This document shows positions 1 to 5,947 of a stretch of DNA of 6,383 bases, one piece after another. The position numbers were made by a program, and so were the translations under genes. Each line of letters starts with the position of its first letter. Positions within the stretch are counted from its first letter, which is position 1. The DNA is from Acidobacteriota bacterium (GTDB lineage: Bacteria > Acidobacteriota > UBA6911). The notes beneath the pieces are model-generated. The model did not search any database. It saw only the letters and a list, made by a program, of their open reading frames with translations, and had not been told where the DNA came from. The stretch lies in contig JAFNAH010000088.1 in NCBI GenBank assembly GCA_017860075.1, forward strand, positions 1-6,383. The letters run 5' to 3'.

Positions 1-2
1 TC

Positions 3-488
3 GGAAGCAGAGCTGTCCGGCTTGGCATAGCGTTTCACTCGGCCATGGAGGAACTCGATTTCGACTGTCCGGTGGAGAAGGCGGTGCGGCTGGCGGAACC
101 CCTGGCCGCCCGGAACAGCCTCGATAGCGCGGGTGCACGGCAACTGGGCGCGATGATCGGGGCGACCCTGACCTCCGCGCTGATCCGGCGCGCCCGGACT
201 GCCAGGGCTTCCGGGAAGCGGATCCTGCGGGAACTCGCTGTGCTGCAACCGGCCGCTGCCCCGGCTGCGGTGGAGGAGCGGAAGATCGATCTGCTGTTCG
301 AGGAGGATGGCGGCTGGGTGCTCGTGGATTACAAGACCGACCAGGTCCCGGAGGACATCACCATTCTGTCAGCAAGGTACCGGGACCAGGTCTGCGCATA
401 CCGGGATGCGTTGGTGTCCCTGGGAATCCGCGTCGGCAGCGCCTATCTCCTACTTGCCCGCACCGGCGCCTCCCTTGAAATTTCATAA
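3..488 (+). CDS. AddA/RecB-family helicase-nuclease, C-terminal PD-(D/E)XK nuclease domain (5' end cut by window)
   Basis: The reading frame is open from the first complete codon at position 3 to a TAA at 486-488, so the gene begins outside the window and the ATG at 45 is internal. The visible part matches the RecB-type nuclease domain that ends AddA or RecB proteins, which process double-strand DNA ends for recombination. Conserved nuclease residues appear in order: a His in GIAFHSAMEELD (codon 36-38), an Asp in KIDLLF (288-290), Asp and Lys in VDYKTD (327-329 and 333-335), and the QxxxY helix motif in RDQVCAYRDAL (387-401). No CxxC-type iron-sulfur cysteines are seen, which favours AddA over AddB. 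The protein ends a normal distance after QxxxY, so the 3' end looks natural, although the stop lies inside an inverted repeat. The family call is secure; the exact subtype (AddA, or a UvrD-like helicase fused to this nuclease) is inferred because the helicase motifs are off-window. Confidence 0.87.
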   Translation, partial: GSRAVRLGIAFHSAMEELDFDCPVEKAVRLAEPLAARNSLDSAGARQLGAMIGATLTSALIRRARTARASGKRILRELAVLQPAAAPAAVEERKIDLLFEEDGGWVLVDYKTDQVPEDITILSARYRDQVCAYRDALVSLGIRVGSAYLLLARTGASLEIS

Positions 489-513
489 TCGGGGTCTGAC
501 CCTGAAATTCCAG
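477..513. repeat. Imperfect nested inverted repeat, possibly a REP-like or solo mobile-element remnant
   Basis: Arms AATTTCA (479-485) and TGAAATT (503-509) are exact reverse complements. They enclose a second palindrome, GGGTC-T-GACCC (492-502). The left inner spacer is 6 bases (486-491) and the right one is absent, so the structure is asymmetric. The nuclease stop codon (486-488) lies in that spacer, so the last few codons belong to the repeat. A GGGGTCTGACCC core flanked by AT-rich arms resembles short intergenic elements that I associate with REP-associated tyrosine (Y1) transposases. That link is from memory and not shown by this window, which has no transposase and only one clear copy. 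It could equally be a plain transcription terminator stem. Confidence 0.45.
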
Positions 514-539
514 TTTTCGAGACACACGAGGATTGCGTG

Positions 540-560
540 CGGCGGGTCCCTGACCCGCTG
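540..560. terminator. Hairpin between convergent nuclease and pepF genes, possible bidirectional terminator without T-tract
   Basis: GCGGGTC (542-548) and GACCCGC (552-558) form a perfect 7-bp stem with a 3-base loop. It extends by a G-T wobble (541/559) and a C-G pair (540/560). It sits downstream of both converging genes, the position expected of a shared terminator. Neither strand has a run of T after the stem, so a classic Rho-independent terminator is not shown. Its GGGTC/GACCC core repeats that of the hairpin at 492-502. Confidence 0.35.
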
Positions 561-592
561 AGGCGCCGCAGGGCGTCACGGACAATCCGGAC

Positions 593-2482
593 CTACTGCA
601 GCTTGAGCAACTTCTCCAGTTCGTCGAGCAGTTGAGAGAACAGGTCCATCGTGTCCTGGATCGGCCTGGGCGTGCTCATATCTACACCGGCCTTCTTGAG
701 GACCTCGATCGGGTAGTCGCTGCTCCCGGCCTTCAGGAATCCCAGGTAGGCGTTCAGCGCGCGGGCGTCGCCGCTGAGCACACCCTTAGACAGCGCCACC
801 GACGCCGCAAAGCTGGTCGCGTACTTGTATACATAGAATCCGCGGTAGAAGTGAGGAATGCGCAGCCAGTAGCCGCTCACTTCGGGATCGCATTCAAAGG
901 AAGGCCCGAAGTACTTCACCGCCAACTGGCGGTAGACGTCGCTCATCGTCTCGTAGGTAAGCGGAGCACCCTGCTCCGCCTGTTCATGAATCAGCTTCTC
1001 GTATTCGGCCCACATCGTCTGGTTGATAACGGTCCCGCGGATATTTTCGAGCAGCGAGTTGACCAGGAACAATCGCTCTTCGTCGCTCCTGGCGTGCTTG
1101 CGCAGGTAATCACCGAGAATGATCTCGTTGGTGGTGGAGGCCACTTCCGCGAGGAAGATAGGGTAATCGCCGTACACCGGCGGCTGGTTGTGTTGCGAGA
1201 ACCACGTATGCATCGAGTGCCCCATCTCGTGGGCCGTGGTGAACATCGCGTCGTATGTGTCGTTGTAGTTCATCAGGATGTAGGGATGCGAGGCGTAAAC
1301 CCCCTCGCTGTAAGCACCGCTCCGCTTCCCCTGGGTTTCGTAGACGTCGATCCAACGGCTCCGGAAAGCGTTGGTCATGGGTTCCAGGTACTCCGGGCCC
1401 AGCGGCGCCAGGCCCGTAATGACTGTCTTAACCGTGTCGTCGTAGCTGATCCGCGGAGCCTCGCCGTTGATCAGCGGGACGAAGGTGTCGTACAGGTGAA
1501 CCTTGTCAACGCCGAGCTTCCTCCGCCGGATGTCCATATAGCGGTGAAGTGCGGGCAGGTTCCGATGGATGGTCGCGATCAGGTTCTCGTAGACACTGAC
1601 GGGCAGGTTGTCGGGCGCCAGCGCCGCTTCCAGCGCGCTGCCGTAGTGCCGGGCGCGTGCTTCAAAAATGTCCCCCTGTACCGATCCTGCCAGGGTCGTC
1701 GCAAAGGTGTTCTTGCAGGCCAGGTAGGCCTCGAGTGTCTTCCTGAAGGCTCGCTCGCGCAACGCGCGATCCGACGACCGCATGAAGAAGGCATAGCGAC
1801 CCTCACTCAGCTGAACGTCATCACCCTTCTCATCTTTGATGGTCGGGAACTTCATGTCCGCGTCGGCCAGCATTGTGAAGGTCTCGCGCGGCGTCGCCGC
1901 CAGCTTGCCGGTCATCGCCATGAGCTCCTCTTCGCGTGTGCTGAGTACATGCGGCTTCTGACGCAGCAGGTTCCGGATGTGGTGCGTGTAGACCTTCAGC
2001 TTCGGGTTTTTCTCGCACCAGTCGAGAAGCTGGCTCGCGGGCAGCTGCAGGATTTCAGGCTCGAACCACGCTGTTGCCTCCTCGAGTCTGACGTTTAGCG
2101 TCATGGCCCGGTCATACATTGCCTGGGGCTCCGACTGGCGGGTGTCCTGGTCCCTGAGCAGAGAGGTGTAGGCCACGACTTTCGAGAACTTCACCACGAT
2201 CTCGTCGTACTGACTCAGGTAGCTCAGCAGCGCGTCGGGCGATTTGGTGACTGTTCCCTTCGCGGTGGCCAGAGCGCTGACGCCCTTCTCGGACGCTATA
2301 AAATCCGCCTCCCATGCCTCGCGATTGGCGTACATGTCGGCCAGATTCCAGGTGTATTTCGTGTCGATCTGGGACCGTTCCGGCACCTGTCCCTGCCCCT
2401 CTGCGAGGCCTGTATCGCCCTGAGCCAGGTTTGAAACGGAAACGAGAGCAAGGAGGCACGGCAAACGAAGATAACGAGTCAT
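593..2482 (-). CDS. pepF: Oligoendopeptidase F-like M3B metallopeptidase with N-terminal signal peptide
   Basis: A 629-residue zinc metallopeptidase of family M3 (subfamily M3B), which cleaves short peptides. The zinc site is HEMGH at residues 418-422, with Glu446 in LAEVASTTNE as the third ligand; spacing and surrounding residues match PepF. The C-terminal HFYRGFYVYKYATSF segment (from about residue 544) is the Tyr-rich substrate-binding region typical of the family. The N-terminus MTRYLRLPCLLALVSVSNLA has a short basic start and a hydrophobic core, so it looks like a Sec signal peptide. The mature part (DTKYTWNLADMY onward) aligns with the usual PepF start, so the enzyme is probably periplasmic or otherwise exported, whereas many PepF proteins are cytoplasmic. 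The Cys at residue 9 is too early for a normal lipobox. The start at 2482-2480 is chosen over longer in-frame ATGs because GAGG lies 6 bases upstream (2489-2492) and the upstream extension runs antisense through the zinc-ribbon gene. Full length, no frameshift seen. Confidence 0.93.
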   Translation of the reverse strand: MTRYLRLPCLLALVSVSNLAQGDTGLAEGQGQVPERSQIDTKYTWNLADMYANREAWEADFIASEKGVSALATAKGTVTKSPDALLSYLSQYDEIVVKFSKVVAYTSLLRDQDTRQSEPQAMYDRAMTLNVRLEEATAWFEPEILQLPASQLLDWCEKNPKLKVYTHHIRNLLRQKPHVLSTREEELMAMTGKLAATPRETFTMLADADMKFPTIKDEKGDDVQLSEGRYAFFMRSSDRALRERAFRKTLEAYLACKNTFATTLAGSVQGDIFEARARHYGSALEAALAPDNLPVSVYENLIATIHRNLPALHRYMDIRRRKLGVDKVHLYDTFVPLINGEAPRISYDDTVKTVITGLAPLGPEYLEPMTNAFRSRWIDVYETQGKRSGAYSEGVYASHPYILMNYNDTYDAMFTTAHEMGHSMHTWFSQHNQPPVYGDYPIFLAEVASTTNEIILGDYLRKHARSDEERLFLVNSLLENIRGTVINQTMWAEYEKLIHEQAEQGAPLTYETMSDVYRQLAVKYFGPSFECDPEVSGYWLRIPHFYRGFYVYKYATSFAASVALSKGVLSGDARALNAYLGFLKAGSSDYPIEVLKKAGVDMSTPRPIQDTMDLFSQLLDELEKLLKLQ

Positions 2483-2488
2483 GGCAAA

Positions 2489-2492
2489 CCTC
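2489..2492 (-). promoter_or_regulatory. Ribosome binding site deciding the pepF start
   Basis: On the minus strand, GAGG (within GTGAGG) lies 6 bases before the ATG at 2482-2480. Together with the signal peptide that begins there, it supports this start over the in-frame ATGs up to 468 bases further upstream. Confidence 0.6.
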
Positions 2493-2708
2493 ACTGAACG
2501 GGTGGCTCGAGCCTGCCCGAAGCGATTTCCTGAAGGAAAACCCAAGAGATTAAGTCTAGCAGAGATCAGCCCGCCGTACCCGGGATCCACCTGCGTCCTT
2601 GACGGGGAGCACGCTTGATCTGGCCGCGCCATGTCCGCAGGGTCGGCGCACCCCGTCTTGCGGCCACAGACAGATCCTGGCGGTATGTATTTTTTCCGGA
2701 GAAAGCTG

Positions 2709-2736
2709 TTGACTCTTGCTCGGAAATCCGTATCAT
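2709..2736 (+). promoter_or_regulatory. Sigma70-type promoter for the small zinc-ribbon gene
   Basis: TTGACT (2709-2714) matches the -35 consensus at five of six positions. TATCAT (2731-2736) is a reasonable -10, and the spacer is 16 bases. Transcription would begin near 2743 and give a leader of about 43 bases with the Shine-Dalgarno near its end. The region is more AT-rich than its surroundings, as expected for a promoter. Confidence 0.65.
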
Positions 2737-2770
2737 TCCCCCCTTTTGCATTCATAGACATTTGTAGAAA

Positions 2771-2776
2771 AGGAGG
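2771..2776 (+). promoter_or_regulatory. Consensus Shine-Dalgarno for the zinc-ribbon gene
   Basis: AGGAGG lies 9 bases before the ATG at 2786. This full-consensus site suggests efficient translation and is a main reason to accept such a short ORF as a gene. Confidence 0.8.
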
Positions 2777-2785
2777 AACAGTCCG

Positions 2786-2965
2786 ATGGCAGAGAAGCTT
2801 TCCAAGACCGCCCGTGCCAGCCTTGGCGACAAGGGAGATCATTACGAGCATCCTTGCCCGCAGTGCGGGTCCGGGATGGTTGCGACCAAGGTGATGCGGT
2901 ATCGCGACGTGCCGGGAGGGATGTACTGGATTTGCCAGAAAGACGATCACCGTATCAAGATCTAG
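2786..2965 (+). CDS. Small Cys3His zinc-ribbon-like protein, function unknown (59 aa)
   Basis: A 59-residue protein running from ATG at 2786 to TAG at 2963-2965. It begins with a basic, polar stretch (MAEKLSKTARASLGDKGDHY), followed by HPCPQCGSGM with Cys24 and Cys27 as a zinc knuckle, then VPGGMYWICQKDDHRIKI with Cys50 and His55. Four potential zinc ligands (C24, C27, C50, H55) with a 22-residue linker fit a treble-clef or zinc-ribbon-like fold, though the second half lacks the usual CxxC. There is no signal peptide or membrane segment, so it should be cytosolic and may bind nucleic acid or a protein partner; this is inference from the fold type. I do not recognise a named family. The gene is well supported: sigma70-type promoter, AGGAGG at good spacing, GC-rich third positions and a strong terminator 19 bases after the stop. 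It appears to be a monocistronic, probably well-expressed unit, divergent from pepF. Confidence 0.85.
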   Translation: MAEKLSKTARASLGDKGDHYEHPCPQCGSGMVATKVMRYRDVPGGMYWICQKDDHRIKI

Positions 2966-2984
2966 GCGATCGCGCTTTCTGATC

Positions 2985-3017
2985 AGGGGCCGGCCTGCAT
3001 CTATGGCCGGCCTTTTT
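2985..3017 (+). terminator. Intrinsic terminator of the zinc-ribbon gene
   Basis: GGCCGGCC (2988-2995) pairs with GGCCGGCC (3005-3012) around a 9-base loop. The stem extends by two G-T wobbles and an A-T pair into the T-run at 3013-3017. A GC-rich 8-bp stem followed directly by TTTTT, starting 19 bases after the stop codon, is a textbook Rho-independent terminator. Confidence 0.88.
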
Positions 3018-3364
3018 CCCCTTCTCCCTCAGGCGGTTGCAGCGCCACTTAGTCTTTGCTCCCTCCCCGGCCGAGGATGTAGACTCTCCCTGCCCACCCT
3101 TTCCTGGACGCCAGGACATGAACATGTTGAGCACTTTGATGTTCGTCTCCCTGGGTGTTCCGCCGGCCCGCGCCGCTCAGGCCGCAGGACGCGGCGGCAG
3201 AAACGGCCGCGCCGCCTCCGTCGATCCTGAACCGCCTGGAGCTTCTCCGGGGCCCGCCCCGTTCACTGCGACTCCCCATGCGACCGTCCGCATCTCCGGC
3301 CTGCCTGAAGATTTCTGCACAAAAGACCGCAATTTGCCGACAAGCCACACGGAGGATCACGCAT
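3018..3364. other. Intergenic region before the glucan phosphorylase, no convincing gene
   Basis: About 350 bases lie between the terminator and the phosphorylase start. No clear -35/-10 pair is visible, so the phosphorylase promoter is not located. Two stems are present: TCCTGG-ACG-CCAGGA (3102-3116) and GGCGGC/GCCGCC (3193-3198 with 3211-3216). Neither has a T-tract. An ORF from ATG 3118 begins with a signal-peptide-like sequence but runs about 130 bases into the phosphorylase gene and lacks a proper Shine-Dalgarno. The phosphorylase frame itself is open upstream to at least 3155, but that extension is Pro/Ala/Arg-rich and does not resemble the family. Confidence 0.5.
3351..3355 (+). promoter_or_regulatory. 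Shine-Dalgarno deciding the glucan phosphorylase start
   Basis: GGAGG lies 9 bases before the ATG at 3365. It selects this start over the open in-frame extension of 70 codons upstream, and the protein then begins at the position usual for the family. Confidence 0.75.
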
Positions 3365-5947
3365 ATGAAGCCGATCCGCACCTTCACGATCGTTCCGAGG
3401 CTTCCTGCCCCGCTGTCCCGCCTGCGCGAACTTGCCTTCAACCTGAACTGGGCCTGGAATCACGATACGATCGAGCTGTTTCGCCGACTCGACAGTGACC
3501 TTTGGGAGATCAGCGGTCACAATCCCGTGCTGATGCTGGGACGGATCGAGCAGCAGCGCCTGGAAGAGGCCGCAGCGGATGACTCCTATCTGGCACACCT
3601 CGAAAGGGTCTGCCGGAGCTTCGATGAGTATATCAGCGACAAATCCAGCTGGTTCAGCCACGCCTACGGAGCCCGGGAAAGGCCGCTCATCGCATACTGC
3701 TCGGCCGAGTTCGGTCTGACCGAGTGTCTGTCGATCTTTGCGGGAGGGCTCGGCATCCTCGCGGGCGACCATCTCAAGTCGGCCAGCGACCTGGGCTTGC
3801 CGCTCGTCGGTGTCGGACTCCTCTACCAGCAGGGCTATTTCCGGCAGTACCTCAACTCGAGCGGGTGGCAGCAGGAGGCATATGAAGACAACGATTTCCA
3901 CACGCTGCCGCTGGTTCTCGAACGCAGGGAGGACGGGACGCCACTCACGGTCGAAGTGGATTACCCCGAAGGGAAGGTCGTTGCGCAGGTCTGGAGTGTG
4001 CAGACGGGGCGAGTGCGTTTGTATCTGCTGGACACGAATGTTGCCGCCAACAGCCGCGGCGAAGACCGTGATATTACCGACCAGCTCTATGGAGGGGATC
4101 TCAACAACCGTATACGCCAGGAGATCCTGCTGGGGATTGGCGGATACCGTGCCATGGAGGCCCTCGGATTCGAACCGACCGTCTACCACATGAACGAGGG
4201 CCACTCCGCCTTTCTTGCCCTCGAACGGACGCGCCGTCTGATGGAGAAGCACAACCTCTCGTTTGCGGAGGCGCGGGTGCTGGCGTCCTCGTCGCTCGTT
4301 TTCACAACACACACGCCGGTGCAGGCCGGGCACGATTACTTTTCACCCCAGCTGATGGACCACTATTTCAGCCATTACTTTCCCCGGCTCGGACTGACCT
4401 GGGCGGAGTTCCTCGGCCTGGGGCGCCGGAACCCGTTCGACGACCGAGAGGACTTCTGCATGACGGTCCTGGCGCTCCGCATGGCCGCATACAGCAACGG
4501 TGTCAGCCGGCTTCACGGCGACGTCAGCCGCGATGTCTGGCAGTCCATGTGGCCCGGCCTGCCGACGAAGGAGGTCCCGATCACGCACATCACCAACGGC
4601 GTTCACTTCCGGTCGTGGATCTCGTTGGAGATGAACCAGCTCTATGACCGCTACCTGGGACCGAGCTGGCGAGACCAGCCGGTTGAGAAGAACATCTGGC
4701 AGCGCGTCGAGACGATTCCGGCCGAGGAACTCTGGAGGACGCACGAGCGGCGACGTGTGCGGCTTGTCGCCTTCGCTCGCAGGCGCCTGCGCGAGCAGTT
4801 GGTCCGGCGCGGCGTCCCCCGCTCGGAGGTCGAGGCGGCCGACGAGGTTCTTGACCCGGAGGTGCTCACGATAGGCTTTGCCCGCCGCTTTGCGACCTAC
4901 AAGCGCGCGACGCTGGTTCTGCGCGACCCGGATCGGCTGACGCGGATCCTGAACAATTCGGACCGTCCCGTTCAGATCATCTTCGCAGGCAAGGCGCACC
5001 CCAGGGACGATGCCGGCAAGGAACTCATACGGCAGATCGTGGCCCTGGGCCGGCAAACCACGCTCCGGCGCAGAATCGTCTTCCTCGAAGACTACGACAT
5101 GAGCGTGGCACGGTACCTCGTGCAGGGCGTTGACGTTTGGCTGAACACGCCGCTGAGGCCGAACGAGGCAAGCGGAACGAGCGGGATGAAGGCCATCGCC
5201 AACGGCGTCCTGAACCTGAGCATACCGGACGGCTGGTGGGACGAGACCTCCGGGATGTGTAACAACGGTAACGGCCTCACCGGCTGGACCATCGGCCGTG
5301 GAGAGACGTACGACAACCGGGACTACCAGGACCAGGTGGAGGCCTCTGCGCTCTACGACCTCCTGGAAAGGGAAGTGGTGCCCACTTTCTACGATCGCCG
5401 TGCCGACGGCCTTCCGCGCCGCTGGATCGAGCACATGAAGTCGTGCATAGGGTCGCTCTGCTGGTATTTCAACACGAACCGCATGGTCCGCGAGTATTGC
5501 GAACGGTTCTATCTGAAGGCCGACGCGAAATACCACGACCTTGCCGCGGCCGACGCGACGCGAGCCAGGGCCCTGGCGGCCTGGATGAAGAAGGTCCACG
5601 AAGGCTGGCCGCAGGTCCGGGTGGAAATCGTGGATTCGACGCTCCCGGACGAAGTGCTCGCCGGCCAGGACATCTGCGTCCAGGCCCGGGTCCTGCCGGG
5701 AAAGCTGACTCCGGATGATCTGGCGGTAGAACTATACCTGGGTCGGCTCAATGCCGACGGTGAGATCATGGACGCGATCAGCGTGCCGATGGAGCCCGTT
5801 CGCCGGGTCGGTGTCTGGCACCTCTACCAGGCAACGGTTACTCCCAGGACGGGAAGCGGCATGCACGGATTCACGGCCCGCGCGCTCTGCCGGCACCAGG
5901 ACCTGAGCACGCCGCTTGTGCCCGGGATCATCGCCTGGTCAGGTTAG
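3365..5947 (+). CDS. glgP: Alpha-glucan (glycogen/maltodextrin) phosphorylase, GT35 family, short DUF3417-containing type
   Basis: An 860-residue cytosolic enzyme that cleaves terminal alpha-1,4-glucosyl units of glycogen or maltodextrin with phosphate, releasing glucose-1-phosphate. Residues about 5-115 (RLRELAFNLNWAWNHD onward) match the DUF3417 N-terminal domain of the TIGR02094-type phosphorylases. The catalytic part shows GGLGILAGDHLK (127-138), NEGHSAF (from 277), FTTHTPVQAGHD (313-324) and GFARRFATYKR (504-514). Arg508 and Lys513 there correspond to the phosphate-site Arg569 and Lys574 of muscle phosphorylase. EASGTSGMKA carries Lys609, the expected pyridoxal-phosphate lysine. The last 130 residues or so form a beta-rich C-terminal domain ending HQDLSTPLVPGIIAWSG, typical of this type. 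All key residues are present and the length is normal, so it should be active. It lacks the N-terminal allosteric segment of animal enzymes. The start at 3365 has GGAGG 9 bases upstream. No other glycogen gene is in the window. Its TAG overlaps the stop codon of the convergent reductase gene. Substrate preference (glycogen or maltodextrin) cannot be read from the sequence. Confidence 0.95.
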   Translation: MKPIRTFTIVPRLPAPLSRLRELAFNLNWAWNHDTIELFRRLDSDLWEISGHNPVLMLGRIEQQRLEEAAADDSYLAHLERVCRSFDEYISDKSSWFSHAYGARERPLIAYCSAEFGLTECLSIFAGGLGILAGDHLKSASDLGLPLVGVGLLYQQGYFRQYLNSSGWQQEAYEDNDFHTLPLVLERREDGTPLTVEVDYPEGKVVAQVWSVQTGRVRLYLLDTNVAANSRGEDRDITDQLYGGDLNNRIRQEILLGIGGYRAMEALGFEPTVYHMNEGHSAFLALERTRRLMEKHNLSFAEARVLASSSLVFTTHTPVQAGHDYFSPQLMDHYFSHYFPRLGLTWAEFLGLGRRNPFDDREDFCMTVLALRMAAYSNGVSRLHGDVSRDVWQSMWPGLPTKEVPITHITNGVHFRSWISLEMNQLYDRYLGPSWRDQPVEKNIWQRVETIPAEELWRTHERRRVRLVAFARRRLREQLVRRGVPRSEVEAADEVLDPEVLTIGFARRFATYKRATLVLRDPDRLTRILNNSDRPVQIIFAGKAHPRDDAGKELIRQIVALGRQTTLRRRIVFLEDYDMSVARYLVQGVDVWLNTPLRPNEASGTSGMKAIANGVLNLSIPDGWWDETSGMCNNGNGLTGWTIGRGETYDNRDYQDQVEASALYDLLEREVVPTFYDRRADGLPRRWIEHMKSCIGSLCWYFNTNRMVREYCERFYLKADAKYHDLAAADATRARALAAWMKKVHEGWPQVRVEIVDSTLPDEVLAGQDICVQARVLPGKLTPDDLAVELYLGRLNADGEIMDAISVPMEPVRRVGVWHLYQATVTPRTGSGMHGFTARALCRHQDLSTPLVPGIIAWSG

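Larger units (their letters stand above)
2483..2785. other. Divergent intergenic region between pepF and the zinc-ribbon gene
   Basis: About 300 bases separate the two divergent starts. The right end holds a good promoter and Shine-Dalgarno for the rightward gene. For pepF, I see no convincing leftward -35/-10 pair; TAGACT on the minus strand around 2555-2560 is a possible but weak -10. A perfect 10-base palindrome, GGCTCGAGCC (2504-2513), lies just upstream of the pepF start, in its probable leader, and could be an operator, though one such palindrome can arise by chance. No small ORF here has both a Shine-Dalgarno and coding character. Confidence 0.5.

Noticed and set aside
632..2098. A 488-codon plus-strand open frame opposite pepF
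   Set aside because: It is antisense to a strongly supported M3B peptidase, its translation is rich in Arg, Val, His and Gln without any recognisable domain, and it has no Shine-Dalgarno. Long antisense frames are common in GC-rich genes.
2631..2894. An 87-codon plus-strand open frame overlapping the zinc-ribbon gene
   Set aside because: It spans the promoter and Shine-Dalgarno in another frame and lacks its own ribosome binding site.
2483..2950. The longer N-terminus of the pepF frame (156 extra codons)
   Set aside because: It runs antisense through the promoter and coding sequence of the zinc-ribbon gene, does not resemble PepF, and the ATG at 2482 has both a Shine-Dalgarno and a signal peptide.
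3155..3364. A 70-codon N-terminal extension of the glucan phosphorylase
   Set aside because: It is Pro/Ala/Arg-rich and unlike the family, and the ATG at 3365 has GGAGG at the right spacing and gives a normal-length protein.
3263..4333. A 356-codon minus-strand open frame overlapping the phosphorylase start
   Set aside because: Same reason: it is antisense to conserved phosphorylase motifs, with low-complexity composition and no start signals.
4343..5599. A 418-codon minus-strand open frame opposite the glucan phosphorylase
   Set aside because: It mirrors the phosphorylase coding sequence, and its translation shows no family motif.
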